Translations under genes and position numbers: made by a program
Shown here: positions 45,684 to 57,240 of the stretch, one piece after another
How the letters are laid out: each line of letters begins with the position of its first letter
Position numbering within the stretch: position 1 is the stretch's first letter
DNA from: Conus ventricosus
Lineage: Eukaryota; Mollusca; Gastropoda; Neogastropoda; Conidae
Assembly: GCA_018398815.1 (NCBI GenBank)
Contig: CM031607.1
Coordinates: 81,754,470-81,818,469 of the forward strand
DNA length: 64,000 nt
Direction: 5' to 3'
Notes under the pieces: model-generated
Databases searched by the model: none
Told to the model about the DNA's origin: nothing
Seen by the model: the letters and a program-made list of their open reading frames with translations, nothing else

Positions 45684-48600
45684 CCATGGTAGCCCGAGCT
45701 TTGAGCTCAGTCACACGGGCAAGCTCACCAAAGCCAAGTGTACATGGTCCAACAAAGTAGACCTTCATGCATCATTGGTCTGCCCACTCGAGAAAAGTTG
45801 ACGATTGGTGACTATCAACTGCAGTAAATCCAGCACTACAGACGTTCTTCAGTTGAAAGCCTAAAGCAGGCTTACCCAGGCCATTTGACACCCTTTGTGA
45901 CTTCCGGGATCCAGCCCAGCTATGCACCAAAAACGGGAAGCAGAACCCTCCCTCGGTCCCCCAAGACAAAAACTCTGGTGCCACTTGAAGAACCGCTTGA
46001 AAGGCAGCGCTTGGGAAAAATGGTTAAACAGAGAGTCTCCATAAGGGCGAAAGAGCACACGGCCTGGTGCGCCACCTAGTGAAAAAAGATGGGCTCTCTC
46101 CGCATCTGTATTGATCCCCCAGAAGCTCAACAACAGCCTTGAAACGATGTCCCGACAAAGTCTCCTACGAGCTGAAGGAGATCAACCCCAAGTTTGCTGG
46201 ATCGTAGTATCAAGCAAGATGGAAACGCCAAGGCAGGACGTTGGTCATCCACCTCGACGAGCCCAGCCAACTGCCGACCACATTCCGAACGCCCTTCAGG
46301 GCTGCAACATATCACTATTCTTCCGGCAAGATATATGTTAGATACTGAAGACCTCTCAGGGTGGTCTTGCGTCACATATAACGTGTTGCGTGCACGGTTA
46401 ATATGTGAGGAGCGCGACGACAACCTCAGCTCAGGGGAGGACGCTTGTATGGAAAGAGTTCAGTCAGGCACGGGCTTGTCATTAATTCAGAAAGTGCAAC
46501 TATCCGCAAAAGACGAGATCTCCCTCGTTTGAAATATACACTCATGACGGGATTCGCCCCAGATCCAGCCAAATCCAAGGCATCCAAAGCATGTGCCAAT
46601 ACTGAGAACAAAGAAGACACACAGAGATTCCTCGGCATGATATATATCTGTCGACGTTCATCCCCAAACTCAGCTTGGAGTCGCAATCGCGAGGGAGTTT
46701 TTGAACGCCCCGCCCCCCCCCCCCCCCACACACACACACGACAAAATAACAACAACAAAAAACAACAACAGAAACCATCATCCACTTGCTTCAACAACCT
46801 CAAGAAGTTGTTGCCAATCACCACATGCCACAAGTTCTTCGATCCAAAGAAAACCAACAGTCTGGAGTAGACATTCCATGAAGGGCCTGGGTGCAGCCAT
46901 CATTTTCAGGATGATACCGGTCGCCTTCGGATCGCAAAGTCACTTGAGCAACCGGGCCACCAGACATCTACCGAAACATCGACTGTGAGAATGCTTGGGG
47001 TGGTGTTTAGAATCACACGGTTCCACACATTTCTCTACAGAAGGCCGTTCAAGGTGATGCATGGATCACAAACCTCTTGTGGCTGATTGGTGCGAAACGT
47101 GCTTCTTAAAGCCGCCACCACGTCTTCAGCGGCAATGCTACAAAAACCCATGGGGTACTAGCTACGAGGTGGGGTATAGCAGCGTGAAATTCTAATACCC
47201 TCACGGACACACTGTTTTCAGGACTGCCGTCCCAAGGTGGACAAGACATCCCATTGAAACCGCGACCTCAGTGTGGACGGCCTAGATCTATCCGAGGACT
47301 AGATTGGCTTCATCACTTCACACTCCAACAAACAGTGCCAGCTGGGCGAAGCCACCAAAGTCCGAACCGGCCATGCTAAACAACCTGATGGGGACACATA
47401 GTTTCACGGTGGGCGGGACGAACTTCAAATGCCATTTCCGACAGACGTCAGATCATACTGGTCCTTCAGATACGACCTCATGGCAATCAAGGATGAATCA
47501 TTCTTCAAAGGACAAGAGTCCTTCATACCTGGGGCTCTCCTCCGGTAGGACGGTGGCGGAGGAGCTCCTTCACTCCTCACCAAACCCTCGAGGAAATGCG
47601 GCTCCTGGCCAAAGAATGTGCATGCTTGCCAAACATTGCAAGAGACATTGAGCAAGCAGTCAGGTCATGCGCAACTTGCCAGGAATTCGCGAGCGCAAAC
47701 CACCGTGAGCCCTTCTCCCCCACAACATTTCCAACAGACCTTGGAGAAAACTAGGAACAGACCTGTTTGAGATTGAAGGCCGCAACTTCCTTCTGATTGC
47801 GGACTACTTCTCAAAGTATCCTATCATGACCCAGATGAGAACCACATCCTGCCAAGCCATGGCGGAAGAAGTGGAGAAGGTCATCGCCATGCTCGGCTGT
47901 CCTGACCGATCGTCAGCGACAACGGTCCACAACACCAAGGATAGCCTTTCAGGGTGCTCATGGGCAAATATGGCATCGAGCACGTCACCTTGTCCCCCAG
48001 ATATCCCCAATCAAACGGCTTCATCGAGCGCCAGGTACAAACGGTCAAGAAGACCATCAAGAAATCGACAGGGAAGGAAAACGTTTCCAGCTTGCCATGC
48101 TCAACCTCTGAGCCACTCTTGTGAACTCCAAGCTCCCATTCACCCGCCGAAATGCTTTTCGGCTGCCCCCTACCCACCCTCCTGCTCTCGCGGGTAGCGC
48201 CACGCGCCGATTATCAACAGTATAAGGTGCAGCTGGACGAGAGCCGACAGACTATGAAAATCAATTATGACAAACCTGCCTCCAGTGACCTGCCCCCACT
48301 CTACCCAGGACAGGACATTCGCATCTTGAACAAGGAGACTATGATAGCAAGGACAGATGGTGAACAAGGCCTCCACTTTCAGTTCATACAACGACAGAAC
48401 GTACACGGGCGGAAACGTACACGGGCAGAACGCTCCGCTGGAACAGGATCGACCTGTGCGAGCTAGAAAGTACCGGCACGTTCAAGGCACGAGACGCACA
48501 GACACAGCAGCAGGCCAATGGACAAAGGAGATACCGGTTCCGGGCAAATCAAAGTCGGCAGGCAGCTAGAGCTCCCTCGTTCCTCAACAGTACACTGGCC
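45684..48600 (+). mobile_element. Ty3/Gypsy element, end of protease, RT, RNase H, integrase
   Basis: Resumes the element cut at 29,778. The protease end reads VTINCSKSSTTDVLQLKA (about 45,810-45,865, one frameshift). RT follows: SLRICIDPQKLNNSL (46,094-46,138), an RDDN block in place of YxDD (46,413-46,424) and QRFLGMIYI (about 46,624-46,650). RNase H is degraded near 47,040-47,100. The integrase has a zinc-type CATCQEF (about 47,669-47,689), IADYFSKYP (47,796-47,822), a frameshifted DNG near 47,920 and an RYPQSNGFIERQVQTVKK block in alternate frame (about 47,998-48,050). The 3' LTR was not recognised. Confidence 0.88.
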
Positions 48601-48933
48601 GTTGATTTCTGTTCACCTCTCAGACACTCTCCCTAGTTCCGATTCGATATCTGTCAGTTCATTACAGATGTAGGCGTTCAGCTCTTTCTGTTCCCTCTGC
48701 TGTTCTGTCTACTTTTCTTGGTCCCGTTTCCACCTTCTCTTTGTAGAACGAGAGCTGGCATTATTTCTGCAGCAACATCAGCATTGATTAGGTTATCTTT
48801 CGTCAGTGTTGATTCTGTCCTATCCTTGTCAGTGTTGTTTTCTTCAACAGCATTCTAGGAACAGGACCAGGATTCTGCTCGAAGTCTCCACTTAATAACA
48901 TTTCCACATCATATGCACAGCGTTGGCGACACA

Positions 48934-48936
<3 letters not shown>

Positions 48937-48993
<57 letters not shown>

Positions 48994-49034
48994 GGGGCGC
49001 ACGCGCGCACGCGCGCTGGCTCGCACGCACGAAC

Positions 49035-49112
<78 letters not shown>

Positions 49113-49119
49113 AGAGAGA
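48937..49119. repeat. (CA)n-(CG)n-(GA)n compound microsatellite
   Basis: About 43 bp of CA, then CG-rich alternating sequence (potential Z-DNA), then about 90 bp of GA. It abuts the 3' end of the LINE that follows. Confidence 0.97.
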
Positions 49120-49124
49120 TGATT

Positions 49125-50432
49125 TATTTATGTAATAGCCCAAGGCCTTAATGAAGGAGTGTGTGAACATTTATAGCACAATAGTCATAAGCAATGGAAC
49201 TGAATCACTGAACAAAATGCAAATCGATACAGAAGAAAAATTTCAAGAAATGAAAATTACTCTATACTAAAGGCTTTGAGCAAAAACGATGAAAAAAAGT
49301 TTAAGAACTTCAGTGAAGCAGATAAATAGAGTAGGCTCAGTTTAAACAAAGATGGTTGTCTGTAATATTTGGGCTGACAAACTTTCCCCTCATGCTCATG
49401 AGAGCTGACAGGACAGGACAAAGTGCAGTTGGTTTCGTTTGATTCTTCACATAAAGGATCCATATCCAAAATGATGGATGGCTAATGTAGATATTCCTAA
49501 TCTGAATTTTGCTGTCACATATTTTAGGTGCCTGTCTATATCTAAGTTTAAGTATTTTTCAGGTCATGAACATTGCAAATGTTTCTGTAAAGGTCAAACC
49601 TGTTACTGTTATGAATATGATTGGACCATTTCTGCCATCTGCAATCAACGAGCCATTGGCGGAAAAAAACTCTTTAATATTACCAACCTCTTGATTCAGC
49701 CAAACAAATCCAAATCCATATTCAAACAGAGGCGCGCTTTGGTCAGCCAGTTACTTTACCTTTGGTATCTAAGTCATATAACATACCATATGATTTACTA
49801 GGACTTCCGAAGTCTTCCATTTGTATCGGTTTGAGCCCGTAGTGGATTTATCTGACAGCAAAAAACAATCTAAATGGGAAATCGATCAGTTTCACCATAC
49901 ACAAGATCATTTGGTGTTCGTCTTTCTAACCCAGAAACCTCTTCAGAGAAATGCTAATAACAGATTAACAATAGATAGCCACCTTTTTCTAGCCCCCATA
50001 ACTGAAATTGTATTGTACAATTGGCTGTGCCGGAGTATCAACTACTTTTATAATGGCATAAATGAAGAATTATTCAGAATGTATAACTTTTTCATGATGC
50101 AAAGCAAATCGATTGTTGTCTTACTTGAAATGTCTTTGCATGCACCAACAAAACTCAAGCGTGTTGAGAATAGAATGCCTAAATACTTATTAGCACTGAC
50201 TGCTGGCAGAGGAATACCCTCATACACCCACCTTTCTCTAACACTTAAATATTCACCTTTGCGAAATACCATGATGTTGCTTTTTTCCATGTTAACTTTC
50301 ACCAGTAGTGATTCAGCAGCTCTGTTCAACATATTCAACTGTGTTTACCTAATAGCAGTTTCAGATATCAAAATAACATCACCGGCTGACAGAAGAAAAA
50401 ACCCAATTAAAAAGGTCGAGCGGGCTTTTTAA
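49125..50432 (-). mobile_element. Jockey-like LINE, RT C-terminal part
   Basis: Minus-strand ORF2 remnant. It contains NRAAESLLVKVNMEKSNIMV (about 50,270-50,330), VYEGIPLPAVSANKYLGIL (about 50,165-50,222) and SFVGACKDISSK, the RT thumb region. A damaged active site lies upstream (AGDVILISE, about 50,360-50,385, Asp lost). Downstream in other frames come LPSKSYRMLYDL-like, LIDCRWQ and the cysteine-rich CEESNETNCTLSC block (about 49,400-49,450). The plus-strand 203-codon frame here (49,821-50,432) is a shadow. The 5' part lies beyond 50,440, where the sequence becomes unreadable. Confidence 0.85.
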
Positions 50433-50439
50433 TAAAGCT

Positions 50440-52419
50440 CCTTTGTTTACCTTTGCTGTTTTCATTAAGGAGAAAAAAAACTTTTTTGATAAACAAAAAA
50501 AAATAAGTTTATTTTTTAAAAAAGACTTCCTGTTTGGGCTCCTCGGAACAATTTACATAGTCAAAATTTTTTCCCCTCTAAAGCGAACCTGGTTCTTGCT
50601 CTTCATACATACTTCTAATAATTTTGGGGTTTCCCTTTAAAACACCGTTTTAGCGAGACAGGGAGAGGATATTTCATTAATGGTGTAAAATTGTTTTTTT
50701 CCGAAATCGTTTTCCATTGCGGAGTATGACTTTTATTATAAAGAAAACTGCTTCTTTTAAACTCACGAAAATAAACATGGGGCCAAAATTTTCCCGAAAC
50801 CCCTTTTTTAAAGCCTGTTGGGACCCACCGGGGAAATTTTTTTCCTTTTCCCCTTTTTGGGCAGTCTTTTTTTTATTGATCATCCTGAAGAGACAAAACC
50901 ATATCAAAACATAGATTTTTTTGGTGTTTGGGGTTAGGGTTTTTAACATCACCCTTTTTTTATAGACTTTTAAAAAACCTGATTCGGTCCATTTTGGTGG
51001 AAACGTACATTAAAAATTTAATTTATGAAGCACTTATAAAAAATTTGGCAATATTTTGATCGGGAACGTTTTTTTTTACCCACCAATAGTGCCATCAGGT
51101 CCAGTGCCTTGAAAATTTTTGGGGTTTTTTTTACACGCCAGTTATACTTCTTCCTGGGTAATAAAAAAAAAATCTTTTCATTTTAACGGGAAACGGTTCA
51201 TATTGTTGTTTTGCCACAAAAGGGGAAATTACAATTCTCCCTCAAAGGGAAACCCGGGGAAATACTTAAACCTTTTTAAATTTGCAACTGTTTCGGGGTT
51301 TTGTTCCCCTTTTGAAAAAAAAACTCTGAATAGTTTTCCCCAAAGTTCTGTTGACATTCAACACAATAAAAAGTCTTTGAAGACAGAATAGGCCGGGGAC
51401 GTCCGGGAAAAAACCGGGAGAACACTGGGAAAGCCAGAACCAAGGGCCTGTGGGCTGGCTCCCCACTTTCCCTTAAAAAACATGGGGCTATAAAAAAAAA
51501 GGAAAAAGGTTGCCCCCCAGGTTTCCCACCGAAAGGGGGAGAAATGTGGAACCCAATCGGGTCAAACCAATAAACGACTGCAAACCCCAAAAGGGGACTA
51601 TAAACTGGCCCAAAATGGAATATCCAGGGTTGTGGGTAAAGCTTTTGGGGGCCCCCCCGTGGCATGAAATCCACAAAAAAAAGATGGGAGTGTGAAGACT
51701 CTTTAAAATGAGCGAAAGCCACTGCATAAAGCAGATAGACGTGGGAAGCCAAAGGGCCCCGGTTTTTAAACCACGGGGCCCAAGGACTCCACCTGTTGGT
51801 TGGGAAATGGGGAAATTTTTGAAAGGGCCCTCGATCCCAGGCCCCAAAAAACCAAACCCCTGAAACGACCCAAACGAAACTGAAGTTGGGGGGGGAAACT
51901 GGATGAAAAAATCGTAAAAAGACTCATGCACTGTGGGAAAAAAAAAAGGCCCCCCTGGAACCCAAATACCACATAGGGGGACATTGTTTTGGCCACATGA
52001 TAAACCCTTTAGGGAGTAAAAAATCCCCAAAGGGAAAAAACACCCCCCAAAAAAACCGACGCCAAAAAAAAGAGGGAAAGATCAGAGTCCAAAAGAAAAA
52101 AAAAAAAATCAAGAAGCAAATGAGGCCGCACTGCCGGGTTTGAAAAAAAAGGGGTTTGGGAAAAAACTGGGGGAAGGACCTAAAAAAAAACCCAGCCCCC
52201 TTTCGGGAAAAAGGGGGGAATTTTGCGGGGGAAAGAGGAAGGGGCAAAAAAAAGGAAGACCAAGAGGGGGCTTCAAGACCCCTTCCCAGTTTCCCAAAAA
52301 ACACGTTTGAGCGGCCAAAAAATCGGGGCCCCCTTTAAGCGGGGAAAAAGGGATTTTTTTGAGCGCTTTGGGGAAAAAATACTCTGACTCACAGAGCAAA
52401 AGCACCACTCGACATTAAA
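50440..52419. other. Homopolymer-smeared sequence, no readable gene
   Basis: From about 50,440 runs of 3-8 identical bases of every kind dominate. No domain could be read with confidence. Confidence 0.6.
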
Positions 52420-55014
52420 GGGTTTGGGGGGGCCCAAACCCAAACCCCTGGGGAAAACTGTTCAAGGGGGGAAAAGCCTCCAACGTTGGGGGGAAACAAA
52501 AAGGGTGGTCGACAAAGCCAGAGTCAAATCATCCCCGGGCCCAAAACCGGAATCCCTTTCCCAGTTTTTCCCAAGAATTTCCCCAAAGGGGGTTGGAGTG
52601 GCTGCACGGGCTGCTGCGATCGGCCTTGGAAAAACCAGAAGATCACGGCCAGGGGTTTACGGCAGATGGTGGTACTTTCCCCAAAGAGCAAAACTCAAGT
52701 GACATCAGCCAGTTCAGGCCAAAAATTCCCCTTTGGGACTTTCAAAGGGGAAAAAATTTTCTTTTTTGCCCATGGCGCAAGGCGCCAAGTCCGGAGGAAA
52801 AACAATATTTGGGAATGTGTCAGCCCAAAGGAAAGGGGGCCCTCCCAGGGGGGGGCTGGTTTGTGTAGAACACGCCACAATGATCTGGGCCGCAACCCAA
52901 AAAAGCAAAAAACAAAAAAGAGGACCTGGACGTAGTGTGGCTTGTTCTGGCAAACGCCTATGGATCTGTGCCCCAGGGAGATGTTTACAGTTGGTCTTGA
53001 GAGAAACCCCCAGGTGCCAAAGAACACCCGCGACTTGCCCAAGAAGTACTTAAAAGGTTTCCAATGGGGTTTCTCAAAGGAGTAAAAAAACTATTGGAGA
53101 ACGGGGGAAGGGGCATTGCAAGGGGCTGTGCAATTTCCCCTTTTATGTTCGTCCCTGGCAAGGAACTATCTTGAAAGCAGCAAAAAAAACGCAGACAAAC
53201 GGACCTTGCGAGGTACAAGATGCCCCCTCTAAAGGGCCCTTAGGGATGCCCTACGGGGATTTCATCCAAAGAAAAACGAAAACCCGTCATGTCCCTGGAG
53301 AGGCGGGCAAACAATTTTCCCTTTCATCCAGAATCGAAGTTAAAACCCAAAGAAATCACGGAGTCTCTCACTGGGGAAAAGGGAAAAAAAGGTGGGGGGA
53401 ATCTGGGTCTTCAGTTTTTCCCAAACCAAAGGCCATTCCAACTCACAGAAAGAGCCCAGTAAGGGCCCCCCTTTGGAAAGGGAAAAGGTTTTTGGGCGAA
53501 AGAACACAAAAGACCCAAAAAAAACCCAAAGCAGATGGCGGAAAAAGGGGCTTGGGGGACCATTGACCATTTGGGGGCTCCCTAAAAAACCCGGGTCGGT
53601 GCCCTGCAGTTCATGCTGATACCAAACCCTCCTAGGGCCCCTTAAAGATTTTACAAATTTGGGACCGCAAAGTGGAGGCAAGGGAAAGCCAAAATCAACA
53701 GGGTTCAAAAGGGAAATGGTTTTTTTGGTTTGTCCCCCCCCTTCTGATTGAATTCGCGCTTTTATTTGTCCCCAAGAAAAGCTGAAACCCCAGGGAAATC
53801 CACCCTGGGGGAATAAAAAACCCGGGGTTTTTCAACTTCAAAGAAATTGCTGGAGGACCGGGAGAAAAGGTGGTAAAAAGAAATTTCAACCCCCAGCTGG
53901 AAGACAGGCAGAAAAGGGAAAAAGTTAAAAGAGGCGAATGGTTCTGAAAAAGAAAGTCCCCAAGATCAGAAAAATAACGGGACACACACGACCCCCAAGC
54001 CCGGGATTGGGGGTGCCCAAAAACTGAATGGGGGGCAAAACCCAAAAGGAAAACCCAAAAAGAGCCATGCTGTTAGGAGATGAGAAAAGAAGAAGACCAA
54101 AAAAGACCCCAAAAAAGCTTCCGAAAGAGCCAGAAGGGCAATGGACAGTGGGAAAAAAATGAAACCCCAAAAAAGTCTAACTTGGATGACATTGGCACAT
54201 GGCCCCTCTCAGGATCAGCTTCATTCTCAGACTGCATATAACCTTCTCCCTCAAAGCAAACCTGGTGAAGGGGGGGGAAAACGGGGCGATCCTGCTTTCC
54301 CCCTTCTGCCATAAAAAACCAAACTTGGAGCATGTTTAAGGGCTCGGGTAAATTTCCCGGCTAAAGGGAAAGGGGACACATGGAGGCAAAACCCAAAGTG
54401 CTCAAAAAAATTTTGTCCCGGGTAGCCCGGGGCCCTAGTCCCAAACCCCCAAAAAAAGGGGAGAAACAGGACCCCAAAAAACACCCGCAAAAACTTCCGG
54501 CAGGGGGGCAAAAATCATGGCCAAGAACAACTGCCACTCGAAAAATTTGCGGCAGAGCCCGCTGGATGGGGGATAAACGGGGGAGTCCCTCCCAGACCCC
54601 CCGAAGGGAAGAGTCCCCCGAGATCATCAGAAAGAGGGCATGAGACCAAAAAAACATAGTATTCCCCCCCTAAGTCAACCAAGAGCGATCAGGGATCGGG
54701 GCTCACGGTTTGCCTTTATGAAAAACAAAATTGGGGGGCAGCTCAAATCTACAAAAACTGAAAAGAAAGCTGGATCTGGAAAAACAGCTTGGGAGAGAAG
54801 GCTACAGGTCAAAGTCCTCACTGCAGAAATTGGAGCAAAGGGGTTTTGGGTTGGAACGTCTGCATAAAACCCCTCATGAAACAGCTCTCAGTTCCCGGGG
54901 AAGGGAAAAAACCCAGGCCGAAAGCAATGGCAGAAGCGGCAGAGGGGGGTTTCAAGTGGATTGGCAAGGGGGAACAAAAGTAAACTTCATAAGGTTTTAA
55001 GTTCCCTACAAATA
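52420..55014 (+). mobile_element. R2-like LINE, RT to REL endonuclease, copy 2
   Basis: Despite smearing, the order of an RT plus restriction-like endonuclease ORF can be followed: SQFRPKIPL (about 52,707-52,733), CVEHATMIWAA (about 52,862-52,893), DVVWL and LANAYGSVP (about 52,930-52,973), AISPF-like near 53,130, a SKGPLGMP stretch near 53,230, a cysteine/histidine knuckle region near 54,280-54,345 and the endonuclease part at 54,500-55,010 that aligns with copy 1 at 6,430-6,957. The invertebrate RT family with 'LANAYGSVP' and a C-terminal REL domain fits the R2 superclade. The clade is uncertain. Confidence 0.7.
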
Positions 55015-55295
55015 TCGGGTTTGTCCCTTTTGGCCAGGGGTTTTAAAGCGCGATTTTTTTAAATAGAAAATGGCATGTCCGAGGGCAGGGGTTCAAACCC
55101 CGGGCCAGGGTTTCCCGTCCCAAAGAGGGGGAAAAAAAAAAAGGGGCGGCAGAGGGACATGGGGAGTATAAAAATGGTGGGGCCCCAAACCCCCCCTAGA
55201 GTGTCGGGAGAAAAGGGCCAAAAACCTTGTTAAAGGGGGGGCCTTCTTTTTGGGGAAACTCTCTGCTGCCAGCTCTCCACGAGTTTTTTCTACTA
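55015..55295 (+). repeat. tRNA-like 3' tail, copy 2
   Basis: Aligns with 6,958-7,216: a smeared A-box region, 'GGGGTTCAAACCCCGG' in place of the B-box, GAGTGTCGGGAGAAAAGGG, and a GAGTTTTTTCTACTA end. Confidence 0.7.
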
Positions 55296-56955
55296 CCAGA
55301 ATTTTTTAAAGGCTTTCTTTTTTTTCCTTAATAAATTTTTTATACCCCTTGCCTTCCCTTGCAATTGGTAAGTTTTTTTGTCCTCTGTTTCAATGTGCGA
55401 CAATGATTCGAATAATTCCGGGTTTTTTTTTACTAGCATTGCACTTTTTACCACACCATACGGGAGGGGTAAAAGCTATTAATACATCAAAATTTTTTTT
55501 AATTTAAAACCCTGCCCCTTTCCCTTCATGCGATCTTTAAAACCTGTCTAGTGCATTAAAAAATTTTATAGGATCTTTCTTTTGTACGAATTTCATAAAC
55601 TACAAAAGTGTTAAAAAAACCCAAAGAAAGCAAAATTTTTTTTAATTCAAAAATTTAAAAATTTATATTTCTTTTCAATTTTCTATACTTAAAATTTTCA
55701 ATATTTAAATTTTTTGAAAGATAAATAAAAATGTAAGAGAAAAACTTGGACAGCAAAGGACAAAAAAACCCGACAAAATCAAACCATTTATTTATACACA
55801 CACAAAAAAAAAGAAAGAATAACGGCCTCCATTCCCACGAAAATTATTTTCATTTAATATTGTTTGAAACCCTAGAGTATCAAAATTTTTTTTTTAATGA
55901 AAACCCAAAATTTAAATGATTACATACTTTAAACCCGGGGGCTTGGAGGTTTTTGGGGGGTTTTTTTTGGTTTTTTAAATGAAACATATATTTTGTGTTT
56001 TGGGTTTTTTTAAAATTTCAAAAAAATTTTTTTATAATTTTTCCCAGTCAGTTTTCAAACTTTCCCTTTTTTAATTTAAACCCGAGAAATGTATTTTTTT
56101 TTGAAAAACTTGTTTTTTTAATAATCTATTGAGCACAATTACATGAGGAAATTTCGCCCTTTTAAATTTACATTTGTAAATAAAAGGATTTACAAAACAG
56201 CGGGATTAAGTTAAAACACTCTGTCAGATTTGAAATCTTTTTGGTATCCAAACATGCATTTTGGGGGTTTAAAAAAAGAGGAGGTTATATATACATCTTT
56301 TTTTAAATTACTTTTTTTAAAAATTGTTCCCCCAAAAGATTCACTGTATACTTTTTCCCAGAAAAATGTTTATGTATCTTTTTTTGCTAAAAAAAATGTA
56401 CACTTTTTATCAGATTTGACACCCATTCACATCAATATACATCTTTTGGGTAGGTTTCTATTTTTAATACATCGGGAAAGCCATTTTTCATTTTTGGGGT
56501 TTCTTTGAACTCTTGTTTTTTTTTAAAAAGGTGTTGCCTGTTGTTTCCCGGAAAAATTTTTAATTCCTTTTATGGAAGCTTTTGGGGGTTTTGAATTGCC
56601 CCTCTCCCAGTAATCATAATTTTAATCGGAAACCTTTTTCCCACCAAATTTTAAGATTTCTATAGTTTTAAAAACCTTTAGTTTTTTGGGTTATTTTCAC
56701 TTGAATTTTCCAGTGTGTTAACAAATTTTTTTTTTTTTTTTTTTAAGGGGTGAAAGTTAATCCATAGTTGTACTTGTCGACGCTTTTCAGATAGGTCAAG
56801 TTTTTCCCACCCCCCCTTGCCCAAATCCCCAAATTTATTACATAAAATTTTCATTTAACCCGGGTCATTTTTATTTAATAAAAGGCAAATTTGTATTTAT
56901 TCGTTCAAAAAATTTAAATGGCTCTGCTAGATTTTAAAGACGATTTAGGGGGTTT
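55296..56955. other. AT-rich smeared sequence, no readable gene
   Basis: Dominated by A and T runs. No domain recognised. Confidence 0.6.
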
Positions 56956-56956
56956 A

Positions 56957-57240
56957 AGTTATAGAAAAAGAAAGAAAGAAACTCGGGAGAGCGGGGCGCA
57001 GATACCCCCTCAAAAGAACCCCCCTTAAAGCAAGTTTTTTGGGCCCCCTTTTTTCCCCTGACACTCTGGGGGGGGTTGGGGCCCACTCGGGTTCAGGGAC
57101 CCGGATGTCCCTCGGGCTGCCCCCTTTTTCCCGTTTTGGGGAAACCCCAGGGTGGTTTTCAAACCCTTGATCCTCGGGGCCCAAAAAGGTCATTTTCCAT
57201 TTAAGGATCCATCTAACCACTAAGCCCGGGGGCCCAACCT
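56957..57240 (-). repeat. tRNA-like 3' tail, copy 3
   Basis: Reverse complement of the module at 6,958 and 55,015: GGGCTTAGTGGTTAG at the A-box, AGAGTGTCAGGGG in the body and a GAGTTTCTTTCTTTC end. Confidence 0.7.

Noticed and set aside
49821..50432. 203-codon plus-strand open frame, the longest on that strand in this area
   Set aside because: The opposite strand encodes a clear LINE reverse transcriptase end; the plus frame is its shadow.
51276..54657. Numerous long Phe/Gly/Pro-rich frames between 51 and 62 kb
   Set aside because: They come from homopolymer-smeared sequence; only motifs agreeing with another copy of the same element were used.
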